Shown here one piece after another: positions 11,194 to 20,195 of a stretch of 64,000 nucleotides of DNA. Position numbers and translations under genes: made by a program. The notes under the pieces are model-generated. The model was given only the letters and a program-made list of their open reading frames with translations, was not told the DNA's origin and did not search any database. Each line of letters opens with the position of its first letter. Position 1 is the first letter of the stretch. Source of the DNA: Bradyrhizobium sp. (GTDB lineage Bacteria; Pseudomonadota; Alphaproteobacteria; Rhizobiales; Xanthobacteraceae); the NCBI RefSeq assembly GCF_030646015.1, contig NZ_JAUSLT010000132.1, positions 1 to 64,000 on the forward strand, given 5' to 3'.

Positions 11194-11487
11194 TTAATTT
11201 CCGAGAACCTTTTCGGCGGCGTTGACGATGCTGATGTTCGGGTTCTTGCCGCAGAAGCTGCCGAATTTCTTGGCGTTTTCGACGAACACATCGGTGTCGA
11301 TGATGGCCTCGTCGGAATCGCCCTTGTACCAGCCGTCCATCCAGGTCAGCACCATCTTGATCGTGTCGTCGCCGCCTTCGAGGAACTGCTTGCAGCTCAT
11401 GGTCGACAGATCGAGCACAACGGCATGGGACGGCGCCGACGACAGCATCAGGCCAGCGGCAATCAGAAGCGCAGCCATCGATTTCAT
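11194..11487 (-). CDS. HdeA/HdeB-like periplasmic protein
   Basis: A 97-residue exported protein. The signal peptide MKSMAALLIAAG...SAPSHA is followed by a short helical domain with two cysteines (MSCKQFLEGGDD and FGSFCGKNP), spaced as in HdeA/HdeB. Those E. coli proteins are acid-activated periplasmic chaperones; here the assignment is by pattern only. GGAG precedes the ATG at 11487, and three in-frame ATGs lie just upstream (11493, 11499, 11556). Convergent with the thioesterase gene, 21 bp apart. Confidence 0.75.
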   Translation of the reverse strand: MKSMAALLIAAGLMLSSAPSHAVVLDLSTMSCKQFLEGGDDTIKMVLTWMDGWYKGDSDEAIIDTDVFVENAKKFGSFCGKNPNISIVNAAEKVLGN

Positions 11488-11657
11488 AATCATCTCCATT
11501 GCAATGTGAAAGTAATCGGAAGCAATACCAACTCCGGAGCGCCGCGCCAGCACCATTTCTGGGTGTCGATCGAGAAAGATCCATCGATCCGCCCGGCTGG
11601 AATGGCGACCAGCGGTTCTGCGTCCCGCTCGATGGGAGTTCGCCCCTCTCCGCGCTG

Positions 11658-12299
11658 TCAGCCCGCCACGACCGCGCCGCGCTCGATGCGGAAGGTGCGA
11701 TCCAGGAGATCGATGACGTGCGTTTCGTTGGATTCCGACATCAGCACCGACACCCCCTCGTCCTTGAGGTTTGACAGAACTTCGCCGAGCCGGCGCGCCA
11801 GCGCCGGCGCCAGGCCCTCGAACGGCTCGTCCAGTACGAGCAGACGGCGTCCCGCCATCAGGGCGCGGGCCAGAGCCACCATTTTCTGCTGGCCGCCGGA
11901 GAGTTCCAGGGCGCGACGGCGCCGGAAGTTCGCAACCTCCGGCATCAGCGTATAAATGCGATCGAGACGTTCCCGCGCATCGGTCGAACCGGTCGCCAGC
12001 GCCGGCAGCAGAATGTTCTCCTCAACCGCGAATTCCGGCACCAGCCGGCGATCTTCCGGCATGTAACCGAGCCCAAGCGCCGCGCGGCGATGCGCCGGCT
12101 CCGCAAGGAGATCGAGGCCATCCAGGGTCATGATGCCGCGCGCCGGCAGCGCCCCCATCAAGGCCCGCATCAACGTCGTCTTGCCGGCGCCATTGCGCCC
12201 GATCAGGCCGGAAAACTGCCGCTCGCCGAGCGACAGTTGCGCATCGCGAATGATCTCGATGGCGCCGATCGAAACGTGCAGTGCGGATACCTCAAGCAT
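11658..12299 (-). CDS. livF: ABC transporter ATP-binding protein, LivF type
   Basis: Second ATPase of a branched-chain amino acid type uptake system, 213 residues. Walker A GRNGAGKTT, signature LSGGQQ, Walker B LLVLDEP are all present. It starts 8 bp inside the end of livG and is the last gene of the operon. Members of this family are usually about 235 residues, so this one is slightly short. Substrate is set by the binding protein (15018-16349) and need not be leucine. Confidence 0.93.
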   Translation of the reverse strand: MLEVSALHVSIGAIEIIRDAQLSLGERQFSGLIGRNGAGKTTLMRALMGALPARGIMTLDGLDLLAEPAHRRAALGLGYMPEDRRLVPEFAVEENILLPALATGSTDARERLDRIYTLMPEVANFRRRRALELSGGQQKMVALARALMAGRRLLVLDEPFEGLAPALARRLGEVLSNLKDEGVSVLMSESNETHVIDLLDRTFRIERGAVVAG

Positions 12300-13095
12300 G
12301 GAACGCCCTGCTGGCGTTGAGGCTGCCGTCCTTCGACCGGATCAGCGTTCCCGTGATGAACTCGCGCACGCGCTCGTCGCCGAGCGCCTCGGCGGGCGCC
12401 CCGTCCGCGATCACGGTGCCGTCATAGAACGCCAGCACGCGGTCGGCGAAGCGCTGCACGATCTCCATGTCGTGCTCGACGAACAGGATGGTGGTGCCGC
12501 GCGCCTTCAACGCCCCCATGATGACATCCATCAGGCCGAACTTCTCTTCCAGGCTGATCCCGCTGGTCGGCTCGTCGAGCAGCAGGACGCGCGGATTGCC
12601 CGCCGTCGCCATCGCAATGTCGAGCAGCTTGCGCACGCCCTGCGGCAGCGTCGACGCCAGCGCGTCGCGAAACTGGCCGATCTGGAACTGGCCGAGCGCG
12701 GTTTCGGCATCGGCGGATGTCTCGGCCGAGACAAAACGCGACAGCGCCGCTCCGACCACGGAGCTGCCGGAACGGGCGATCGCGGTGGCCGCGCACAGGT
12801 TTTCAAACACGCTGAAGGTGGGAAAAACCTGCGCCACCTGAAACGAACGCGCAATGCCCAGCCGCATGATCTTGCGCGACGGCAGCCCGGTGATGTCCCT
12901 GCCCTCGAACTGGATGGTGCCGCCCGACGGCGTCAGATGGCCGGTGATCATGTTGACGAACGTGGTCTTGCCGGCGCCATTGGCGCCGATGATCCCTACG
13001 GTTTGCCCCTGCGGCACGTCGACATTGATGTCGCGGGCGGCGACCACCTGACCGAAGGTCTTTTCGAGACCCTTGACGGAAAGCAGCGCGCTCAT
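12292..13095 (-). CDS. livG: ABC transporter ATP-binding protein, LivG type
   Basis: First ATPase of the same importer, 267 residues: Walker A GANGAGKTT, a Q-loop, an LPQGVRKLLDIA signature region, which departs from LSGGQ as is usual for LivG proteins, and Walker B VLLLDEP, then the His loop FVEHDM. The true start is 13095, where the ATG overlaps the livM stop (ATGA). The open frame continues upstream to 13335 but that part is antisense-like and overlaps livM. Confidence 0.93.
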   Translation of the reverse strand: MSALLSVKGLEKTFGQVVAARDINVDVPQGQTVGIIGANGAGKTTFVNMITGHLTPSGGTIQFEGRDITGLPSRKIMRLGIARSFQVAQVFPTFSVFENLCAATAIARSGSSVVGAALSRFVSAETSADAETALGQFQIGQFRDALASTLPQGVRKLLDIAMATAGNPRVLLLDEPTSGISLEEKFGLMDVIMGALKARGTTILFVEHDMEIVQRFADRVLAFYDGTVIADGAPAEALGDERVREFITGTLIRSKDGSLNASRAFHA

Positions 13096-14045
13096 GCAGC
13101 ACCCTTTTCGGAAACGGTGGCGCGTTTGCGGATCATCAGGGAGCCGAGCCCCTCGGGCACGAACAGGATCGTCAGCAGCAGCACCGATCCGAGGATCAAT
13201 TGCCAGCCGCCGGGCAGCAGGGCGACCGCGATGGTGCGGACGATCTCGAACAGCAGCGCGCCGAGAAACGCCGCCGGAACCGATGCCGCTCCCGCCAGGA
13301 TGGTCACGAACACGAATCCGCCCGACGTAGTCCAATAGGCCATCTGCGGATCGACATGACTGATCGACAACGCCGCGAGCGCGCCGCCGGCACCCGCCAG
13401 CGCCGCCGAAATGGTCAACTTCAGATGCACCAGCCTGGTCACGGAAATGCCGAGATATTCGACGCGAATTTCATTGTCGCGGATCGCGCCGGCGAGTTGG
13501 CCGGCAATCGAACCAAGATAGGCCGAAACGCCTACCCAGGCCGAGAACACCATGCCAAGCGCCAGCCAGAACAGCGCGAAGGTATAACCGGGACCGCGCG
13601 GCTTCATGCCGAAGAAGCTGGCCTGGGCGACATTGACGCCGTCGGTCGAGCCCAGCGTTTCGGATTTGACCAGCACGCCGTACAGGATCATCGACAGCGC
13701 GAGGCTGAGCATGGCGAAGAAGATCTCGCGGTATTGCGCCAGCAGGAAACCGACCACGAAGGCCACCAGCGCTGCCATGATGACGGCCAGCGCAATCAGC
13801 AGGAACGCGTCCGTCACTCCGAACCAGCGTCCCGACAGGGCCACCGTGTAGGCTCCGGTCGCAAAGAACAGCGCCTGGCCGAACGGCACCAGGCCGCCGC
13901 GCCACAGGATGATGAGACCGCAGACGACGAGCCCGGTGGACATCGCAAGCGTCACCAGGGAGATCAGCCACAGCGGCGTGAACGGCGCGGCCGCTCCCAA
14001 TCCGCCGAGGATCGCCGCGCCCAGGAGAATGCGAAGTCCGGTCAT
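13092..14045 (-). CDS. livM: ABC transporter permease, LivM type
   Basis: Integral membrane permease of 317 residues with about eight to nine hydrophobic segments and the LivM-type EEA-like loop region around IRDNEIRVEYLGISV. It partners LivH in the inner membrane. Its ATG overlaps the livH stop codon by one base (TGATG), and its own stop overlaps the livG start, so translation of the operon is coupled. A basic tail (RKRATVSEK) follows the last segment. Confidence 0.92.
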   Translation of the reverse strand: MTGLRILLGAAILGGLGAAAPFTPLWLISLVTLAMSTGLVVCGLIILWRGGLVPFGQALFFATGAYTVALSGRWFGVTDAFLLIALAVIMAALVAFVVGFLLAQYREIFFAMLSLALSMILYGVLVKSETLGSTDGVNVAQASFFGMKPRGPGYTFALFWLALGMVFSAWVGVSAYLGSIAGQLAGAIRDNEIRVEYLGISVTRLVHLKLTISAALAGAGGALAALSISHVDPQMAYWTTSGGFVFVTILAGAASVPAAFLGALLFEIVRTIAVALLPGGWQLILGSVLLLTILFVPEGLGSLMIRKRATVSEKGAA

Positions 14046-14941
14046 CAGATTTTTCTCGGTTGAGCGCGACTGAACAGGCCCTGCGGACGAAACACGAGAA
14101 CCAGCGCCATCACCGCGTAGATCGAGAACAGTTCGAGTTGCGGTATCAGATGCACGGCACCGGCGCGGAATAATCCGACGATCAGGGCGCCGACCAGCGC
14201 GCCCTCCATCGAGCCCATGCCGCCGATCGCCACCACCGCAAAGGCCAGCACGATGACCTCGACCCCGAGGCCCGGGGTCACCGATATCTTGGGAGCGGTC
14301 AGCGCGCCGCCGAGCGCGCCCAGCACCGCGCCGACCAGAAACGTCACCGTATAGACCCGGGACACATCGACGCCGAACGCGGCGGCGGTTTCGCGGTCGT
14401 AGATCACGGCCGTCAACAGCCGCCCGAAGGTGGTCTTCTTGATGGTGTAGGAGGCCGCGATCGCCAGCAGGCCGGCAAACCCGACCAGCCCGATGTCGTA
14501 GACCGACAGCGGCAATCCGCCGACAGTGAAGCTGCCGGCCTCGGTATAGGGCTGATACGCCGACCGGCCGTCGGTACCCCAGATCAGAATCAGCACGTCT
14601 TCCAGGATCAGGAACAGCGCGTAGGTGATGAGAACGACGACGACTTCGTCCCTGCCGTAGACGCGGCGGAGAAACACCCGCTCCAGGATGTAGCCCATCA
14701 CCAGGCCGATCGCGATCGCGGCCGTCGCAATCGCCAGATAGCCTCCGGCCACGGGCCAGCCGCGGTCGAAATACAGGCCGATCGCGGTGGCCGCCGCATA
14801 GGCGCCGAAGGCATAGAATGCGCCGTGGGCGACATTCAGAATCTTCATGACGCCGAAAATCAAGGTCAGGCCGATGGCGACGACAAACAGCCAGGCGGCA
14901 TAAACCAGGCCATCGGTGACGATGGCGATAGCTGTGATCAC
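14045..14941 (-). CDS. livH: ABC transporter permease, LivH type
   Basis: Inner-membrane permease of 298 residues. Typical LivH opening (GLVYAAWLFVVAIGLTLIFG and MKILNVAHGAFYAFGAY) and the cytoplasmic loop around YDRETAAAFGVDVSRVY. It pairs with LivM. It lies 76 bp downstream of the binding-protein gene, with a terminator-like hairpin between them, so it is probably transcribed at a lower level than the binding protein. Confidence 0.93.
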   Translation of the reverse strand: MITAIAIVTDGLVYAAWLFVVAIGLTLIFGVMKILNVAHGAFYAFGAYAAATAIGLYFDRGWPVAGGYLAIATAAIAIGLVMGYILERVFLRRVYGRDEVVVVLITYALFLILEDVLILIWGTDGRSAYQPYTEAGSFTVGGLPLSVYDIGLVGFAGLLAIAASYTIKKTTFGRLLTAVIYDRETAAAFGVDVSRVYTVTFLVGAVLGALGGALTAPKISVTPGLGVEVIVLAFAVVAIGGMGSMEGALVGALIVGLFRAGAVHLIPQLELFSIYAVMALVLVFRPQGLFSRAQPRKI

Positions 14942-14977
14942 TGGATGCCGTCCCTTACATCGTGAATTGCAGCAAAA

Positions 14978-15002
14978 CTGCAGCCGGCGGCGCCGGCTGC
15001 AG
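14978..15002 (-). terminator. terminator/attenuator between binding protein and livH
   Basis: CTGCAGCCGGCG and its exact complement (12-bp arms, 1-bp centre) form a strong stem. On the minus strand the stem is followed by TTTT. It lies 15 bp after the binding-protein stop and before livH, fitting partial termination that leaves binding protein in excess. Confidence 0.65.
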
Positions 15003-15017
15003 GCGATCGTGCGGCGC

Positions 15018-16349
15018 CTAGTTGCATTTGGCTCCGGGCATGCCGGCCTCGAGCCACGCCGTCGAGGTCATGTTGGCCGGAGGATTCACGCATTCGGCGG
15101 GATAGCGGACGACGTCGACGATTTCGGCTTTGCCTTCCGCCTTGTTGAAACGGAAGCTGCCATAGGCGATATCGGCGATCCCCTGGTGACCGTTGCCGAT
15201 CGCCATGCGGATCTTGGCGCTCGGTCCCTCGAACTCGATACCCTCGAACGCCTTCACTACATCGTCGATCGCGGGCTGCTGGCCGCCCTTGGCCGCCGCG
15301 GCCTTGTCCCAGGCGGATTTGAGCCCGAGGATCGACTGCGCCATGTGATAGGCCGGATAGGTCGGCGCCGTGGCGAAGCGGTCTTCGTAAACCCCGCGGA
15401 ACCACTTGTTCAGGGGCGTGTCGGGCGCCATCACGCCGTGCGGGCCGCGCGCTCCAATGATCGTGCCATCCGGGATCTTGGCGCCGAGCCGGAACATCGC
15501 CGTCTCACCCGCGGTATAGACCATGGTGGAGCGCGCCGGCAGACCGCGCGCGCCATTCTGGACGATGAAGCTCTCGAGATCGCCATTCCAGAAGCTGGAA
15601 TGCACGATCTTGGAATTGGTGGTCAGCAGCGCCGAAATCTCCGCACCGAATTCGCCCGCGAACAATTTCGGCAACAGCTCCTTGTCGACGGTCGCCTTCG
15701 GCGCCAGCGCCTTCATGGCGGCGACAAAATCACGCCAGCTGTCCTGGCCCCAGGCGTAGTTCTGGTTGATGCCGGAATACGAAGCGAGGTCCGGGAATTT
15801 CTTCAGCACGTAGCGAGCGGCGCCCACGCTGTCCATGGTGGCGTGCGGGGTCGCGCGGAACACATATTTGAGCGGCTTTTCCTCGAAGATCCGCGGCGTT
15901 CCGCAGTCAAAGAACACGGTCAGCGCCTTCAGCTCTTCGGCAACCGGAGCAACGGCCAGGCAGTTGCCGGACGAGACATATCCGACGGTAGCGTTCACGC
16001 CGTCGCGTTGAACGAGGTTGCGGAATTCGGTGACCTGATTGGCGGTCGAGCCGGCTTCGTCGACGAACTTCGGCACGATCGGCGCACCGGCGAGACCGGC
16101 GGTCGCGTAAGGCGCGGGCACTTTGCCGGCATTGAGCATTTCGATCATGATTTCGGCGGAGTTGCGCCCGGGAATGCCGAACGGGCCGGCGGCCGGTCCG
16201 GTCAGGAAGGTGACGATCCCGAGTTTCACCGGCGGGACCGCCGGAGCAGCCGGTGCGGTCTGGGCGACAGCCGCGACCGGCAAAGCCGTCAATAGCAACG
16301 CCGCCGATACCTTGCGCGCCAAACAGGCGCGTACGCTCGTCCTCTGCAT
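15018..16349 (-). CDS. periplasmic substrate-binding protein, branched-chain amino acid type
   Basis: Periplasmic binding protein (443 residues) of the Leu/Ile/Val-BP family (type I fold). Signal peptide MQRTSVRACLARKVSAALL up to VAAVAQ, then VKLGIVTFLTGPAAGPFGIPG and the family's GINQNYAWGQD block. Start 16349 is preferred over 16364 because GGGGAGG is 6-7 nt upstream. It heads the livHMGF operon. Such proteins in rhizobia bind amino acids, amides or aromatic acids; the neighbouring divergent aldolase gives no firm clue. Confidence 0.9.
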   Translation of the reverse strand: MQRTSVRACLARKVSAALLLTALPVAAVAQTAPAAPAVPPVKLGIVTFLTGPAAGPFGIPGRNSAEIMIEMLNAGKVPAPYATAGLAGAPIVPKFVDEAGSTANQVTEFRNLVQRDGVNATVGYVSSGNCLAVAPVAEELKALTVFFDCGTPRIFEEKPLKYVFRATPHATMDSVGAARYVLKKFPDLASYSGINQNYAWGQDSWRDFVAAMKALAPKATVDKELLPKLFAGEFGAEISALLTTNSKIVHSSFWNGDLESFIVQNGARGLPARSTMVYTAGETAMFRLGAKIPDGTIIGARGPHGVMAPDTPLNKWFRGVYEDRFATAPTYPAYHMAQSILGLKSAWDKAAAAKGGQQPAIDDVVKAFEGIEFEGPSAKIRMAIGNGHQGIADIAYGSFRFNKAEGKAEIVDVVRYPAECVNPPANMTSTAWLEAGMPGAKCN

Positions 16350-16706
16350 GCGAATCCTCCCCATGATGATCTTTTTTCGGCCGTTATGGCTCTTGTTGCG
16401 AAAGTGTATGCGCGATTGCGGGCGATGCCAATACGGCCAGATTGCCGCGTCGCGCTTTCAGCGAAGCCCCCTCTCATTTCAGCTCGCGGAAAATTCCTGG
16501 AGGCAGATCGGTGCGGGGTCTCACTGCACGCGCGGCGGCAAGGTTACCTCCGGGTTCTGAAAATGCTGCAGCGCATTAGCGGCGGCCGCATTGCAGGGAT
16601 GCTTTGACCCGCGCTTGCGGCGCTGCCCTCCAAGCAAGTAACCTCCAAGCGAGACGCACCCCAAGATTCTCGCAATCAAAAGAGACCGTTCCAGCGGAGA
16701 GGCTCC
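16350..16706. other. divergent promoter region, no gene
   Basis: 357 bp between the divergent binding-protein and aldolase genes. It contains a direct repeat CCTCCAAGC at 16627-16635 and 16642-16650 (15-bp period), a possible regulator site upstream of the aldolase, and a T-rich run near 16370. No convincing ORF. Confidence 0.5.
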
Positions 16707-17501
16707 ATGAACCGCCCACTGAATTCCCCTGCCATCAAAGTCGTCAAATCGGTTCGCGAGCAGGTCAGCCCCGAAGAATGGCAAACCCGCGTCGATCTCG
16801 CCGCCTGCTACCGCCTCACCGCGATGTACGGCATGACGGAGATGATCGCCAACCACATCTCCTGCCGCGTGCCGGGATCGCACGACCAGTTCCTGATCAA
16901 TCCGTACGGGATGCTCTACGAGGAAATCGATGCCTCGTGCCTGATCAAGGTCGATCTCGAAGGCAATACCCTGTTCAACGCGTCGGACTACGGCGTCAAC
17001 GCCGCCGGCTTCGTGATTCACAGCGCGATTCACATGGCGAAGCCCGAAATGGAATGCGTGGCGCATACCCACACGCCGGCCGGCATGGCGGTCTCGGCGA
17101 TGGAATGCGGGCTGCTGCCGCTGGCGCAAACTTCGATGCGGTTTCTCCACGTCGCCTATCACGACTTCGAAGGCATTGCCGACGATGTCGGGGAGCGCGA
17201 GCGGCTGGTGGCCGACCTCGGCGATCACGAAGCCATGGTGCTGCGCAATCACGGGCTGCTCGTGGTCGGCCGGACCGTCCCTTCGACGTTCAACCTTCTG
17301 TATCGCATGGAGCGCGCCTGCGAGGTGCAGGTCATGGCGCTGTCCTGCAATACCAAGCTGATCCGCCCGCCGCAGGATGTCCTGGAGGCAACCTTCGACC
17401 GGATGAAGCCTCGCGTCGATATGCCAAACCGGAACGGCGAACTGGCGTGGCCCGCGCTGTTGCGAAAGCTCGATCGGGTCGATCCCTCATACCGGAACTG
17501 A
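16707..17501 (+). CDS. class II aldolase/adducin family protein
   Basis: A 264-residue member of the class II aldolase/adducin fold. Metal-binding histidines are visible in AHTHTPAG and in the later RNHGLLVVGRTV; MTEMIANHISCRVPG and FLINPYGMLYEEI match the family's phosphate/substrate loops. Bacterial members of this size act on small hydroxy-aldehydes or decarboxylate phenolic/benzenoid acids, and the exact reaction cannot be read from sequence. AGAGG precedes the ATG. The MFS gene follows after 9 bp, indicating co-transcription. Confidence 0.88.
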   Translation: MNRPLNSPAIKVVKSVREQVSPEEWQTRVDLAACYRLTAMYGMTEMIANHISCRVPGSHDQFLINPYGMLYEEIDASCLIKVDLEGNTLFNASDYGVNAAGFVIHSAIHMAKPEMECVAHTHTPAGMAVSAMECGLLPLAQTSMRFLHVAYHDFEGIADDVGERERLVADLGDHEAMVLRNHGLLVVGRTVPSTFNLLYRMERACEVQVMALSCNTKLIRPPQDVLEATFDRMKPRVDMPNRNGELAWPALLRKLDRVDPSYRN

Positions 17502-17510
17502 TCGGACCGG

Positions 17511-18887
17511 TTGTTGACCGATCCTCGCGGCGCGTCACCCGGCATTCTCCATTCCAAAGCCTGGCAGATCGCGATGATCGGGCTGGGCACGGCCACGACG
17601 CAACTCGACACCGCCGTCAACATCGCCTTCCCCGCCATCACGAGGGGATTTGATCTAGGGATCAGCGACATCCAGTGGGTGGTGATCTGCTACGTGCTGG
17701 CCTATGCCAGCCTGTTGCTGGCGCTGGGGCGGATCGGCGACACCATCGGCCACGCCGTCGTCTACCGGACCGGCCTGGTCTGCAGCGCGGTGGCGTTCCT
17801 TCTCGTCGGCTATGCGCCGAGCTACGGCGCAATGCTGGCCTTTCGCTGCATGCAGGGCATCGGCGCAGCCCTGGTGCTGAGCTGCGGCGCGGCACTGGTC
17901 ACAAGCCTCTACGGCGAGGAACGGCGCAGCCGGGCGCTCGGCATCTACACCATGATGATGGCGCTCGGCCTGATGCTCGGTCCGCTGCTCGGCGGGGTGC
18001 TCGTTGCGACCTGGGACTGGCCGGCAGTGTTCTGGTTCCGCATTCCGATCGCGATCGCTGCGCTGCTGCTGTTGCGCGGCCTGCCGGCGTCGCAGCCGCA
18101 CGCGGCACGCGATCCCCTCGATATTCCGGGCGGCATCGCGCTGGCGCTCGGCCTGGTGACGATGCTGATGGCGTTCAATCGCATTCGCGAGGTCTCCGCC
18201 ATCTGGCTCGGATTGCTGTCCGCCCTGGCTTTTGCGGGCTTCATTGTCCGGCAGTCCCGTGCGGCGCGGCCGATCATCGATTTCGCGGTCTTTCGCCTAC
18301 CCGGATTTGCGGTCCTGAACCTCGTCAGCGTGCTCGCCAATCTCGCGGCCTTTTCGGTCTGGCTGCTGGTGCCCTATTTTCTGACCCGCGTGACCGGCTA
18401 TTCGCTGGGCGAGAGCGGCGCCATTCTGGCTTCGGGCGCCGCCGGTGCGGCTCTGGCCGCGCCGATCGGCGGCCGCCTGATCGGGCAGCATATGTCCGCC
18501 GAACGGCTGGCGCTTGCAGGCGCGGCGGGAATTGGCGCCGGCCTCATCCTGCTGAGCGCATGGACCGAACAGACCTCAACCGCCTGGCGTGTCGCGGGGC
18601 TGATCGTGCAGGGCGTCGGCCTCGGCCTGTTCCAGCTCGCTTACACCGATATCGTGACGGCAGCACTTCCACTGCGGGATCGCGGGGTGGCGGGCAGCCT
18701 AGCGCTGCTGACACGGACGCTGGGCACCGTAGCCGCAGCGTCGATCGTCCTGATGGCGTTCGAAATCCTGCAGGCACAGCATGATTTCTTCGATGCCTTC
18801 CAGCGGACCTTTCAGCTGGCGGCCGTGCTGGCGTTTGCCAGTGCGGGACTATTGGCACTTTCATCCCGCAAGACCGGCCAACCCTAG
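17511..18887 (+). CDS. MFS transporter, DHA2-like (14-segment type)
   Basis: A 458-residue major facilitator with 12-14 hydrophobic segments. It has the motif A-like loop GRIGDTIGHAVVYRTG, the motif C-like GIYTMMMALGLMLGPLLGG, and LDTAVNIAFPAI early on, typical of DHA2 drug:proton antiporters. The start is TTG at 17511 (second TTG at 17514), 9 bp after the aldolase stop, so translation is probably coupled. Substrate unknown; by position it may export a product or analogue related to the aldolase pathway. Confidence 0.87.
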   Translation: MLTDPRGASPGILHSKAWQIAMIGLGTATTQLDTAVNIAFPAITRGFDLGISDIQWVVICYVLAYASLLLALGRIGDTIGHAVVYRTGLVCSAVAFLLVGYAPSYGAMLAFRCMQGIGAALVLSCGAALVTSLYGEERRSRALGIYTMMMALGLMLGPLLGGVLVATWDWPAVFWFRIPIAIAALLLLRGLPASQPHAARDPLDIPGGIALALGLVTMLMAFNRIREVSAIWLGLLSALAFAGFIVRQSRAARPIIDFAVFRLPGFAVLNLVSVLANLAAFSVWLLVPYFLTRVTGYSLGESGAILASGAAGAALAAPIGGRLIGQHMSAERLALAGAAGIGAGLILLSAWTEQTSTAWRVAGLIVQGVGLGLFQLAYTDIVTAALPLRDRGVAGSLALLTRTLGTVAAASIVLMAFEILQAQHDFFDAFQRTFQLAAVLAFASAGLLALSSRKTGQP

Positions 18888-18926
18888 CCGCGGCAAGGCA
18901 GTACCTCACCAGGCAAACGGGCCAAC

Positions 18927-18940
18927 TTGATCTATCGCAA
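18927..18940. promoter_or_regulatory. FixK2-type box upstream of efflux operon
   Basis: TTGA-TCTATC-GCAA, matching TTG(A/C)-N6-(T/G)CAA. Its centre lies about 100 bp upstream of the 19034 start. The same sequence in closely similar form (TTGATCCATCGCAA) occurs at 61290. Confidence 0.45.
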
Positions 18941-19033
18941 CGCCGATCAGGCGCCCCCGGCGAATATGAGTCTTCGATCAGAGGAAAACGGCATGATCGT
19001 CGGCATCTCGACTCATCTCACAAAGTGCGCGAG

Positions 19034-20194
19034 ATGAATTCGCGCGCTATCAAGCTGGGCGTGGGGCTGCTGGCCGCGCTTGTCGTGGCTGGCGGCGGCT
19101 ATTACTGGCGCTTCATGCGCGAAATTCCGGTGCGGACGGCTGCGCCCCAACAAAATGTCGAAGTGCGCGTCTTCGGAATCGGGACGATCGAGGCGCAGCT
19201 CGTCTCAAAAGTGGGCTTTCAGATCGCCGGAAAGCTGATCGCCGTTGAAGCGGATCAGGGGGACGTCGTGAAAGCCGGCGCCCTGCTGGCAAAGCTCGAT
19301 GATGCCGCGCAGCGCGCCAAGCTCAGGAAGAGCGAGGCCGCGCAGCAACAGGCGGCAGCGAACCTCGCCAAGACCGAGGCCCAGCGCGCCCGCGCCGAAG
19401 TCACCTACCAACAGAAGAAGAACGTCAATCTGCGGCGGCAGACACTCGTTGGCCGCGGAAGCGTGTCGCAGGAGGCCGCCGAAGACGCGCAGGCCGCCGA
19501 GGAAATCGCCCTCGGCGATGCCAGGATCATCGAAGCGGACACCAGGGTCGCCGCGGTGCTGCAGGACGATGCCGCGTCCCAGCGTCAGATCGATGCGGTC
19601 GTGCTGGCCCAGCATGAGCTGCGGGCGCCTTTCGACGCGAGAGTAATCGCGCGCAGCAAGGAGCTCGGCGGGATCGCGAATGCGGGCGAATCCGTATTCA
19701 CGCTGATCGCGCCCGACTCGATCTGGGTCAGAGCCTATGTCGACGAAGCGCTGGCCGGGGGACTGAGTATCGGACAGCGCGCCTTCGTGCGCCTGCGCTC
19801 CGAGCCGAATCGCACCTTCGAGACGGAAGTCGTCCGTATCGATCAGGAGAACGACCGTCTCACCGAAGAGCGCCGCGTCTATGTGCGGTGCCGGGTCTGC
19901 ATTTCGGAACACCAGCTCCGATACCTCGGCGAGCAGGCGGAAGTGGAGATCGTCAAGAAGACGATTCCGAGCGGTGTTTTCGTTCCGCTCAAATTCGTGG
20001 AAGGCTATGACGGCCGGTCGGGCACGATCTGGACCCTGCAGAACGGCCGGCTCGCGAGGCAACGGGCGCAGTTCGGCGAACGTCTGCTCGACGGACGCAT
20101 CCAGATTGTATCCGACATCCAGGGTCAGGTCGTGGCCGACGACCGGACCGATCTGCGCGACGGCCGCGCCGCGCGCCCGATCGACGGATCGTGA
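19034..20194 (+). CDS. HlyD/MacA-type periplasmic adaptor of an ABC exporter
   Basis: Membrane-fusion adaptor of about 386 residues. One N-terminal membrane anchor (LGVGLLAALVVAGGGYYW), a lipoyl-like half (VGFQIAGKLIAVEADQGDVVKAGALLAKLD), a coiled coil rich in Ala/Gln/Glu (about 100-190), the second lipoyl half and a beta-barrel. It links an inner-membrane FtsX-type permease to the envelope. The ATG at 19034 is used; an in-frame GTG at 19025 is equally possible. First gene of a three-gene operon. The closest pattern I know is DevB/MacA. Confidence 0.88.
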   Translation: MNSRAIKLGVGLLAALVVAGGGYYWRFMREIPVRTAAPQQNVEVRVFGIGTIEAQLVSKVGFQIAGKLIAVEADQGDVVKAGALLAKLDDAAQRAKLRKSEAAQQQAAANLAKTEAQRARAEVTYQQKKNVNLRRQTLVGRGSVSQEAAEDAQAAEEIALGDARIIEADTRVAAVLQDDAASQRQIDAVVLAQHELRAPFDARVIARSKELGGIANAGESVFTLIAPDSIWVRAYVDEALAGGLSIGQRAFVRLRSEPNRTFETEVVRIDQENDRLTEERRVYVRCRVCISEHQLRYLGEQAEVEIVKKTIPSGVFVPLKFVEGYDGRSGTIWTLQNGRLARQRAQFGERLLDGRIQIVSDIQGQVVADDRTDLRDGRAARPIDGS

Positions 20195-20195
20195 C

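Noticed and set aside
14916..16295. 459-codon ORF opposite the binding-protein gene
   Set aside because: Antisense shadow of the periplasmic binding protein, with no recognisable domain.
16604..17653. 349-codon ORF overlapping the aldolase gene
   Set aside because: Out-of-frame Arg/Pro-rich reading; the aldolase and MFS frames carry real motifs.
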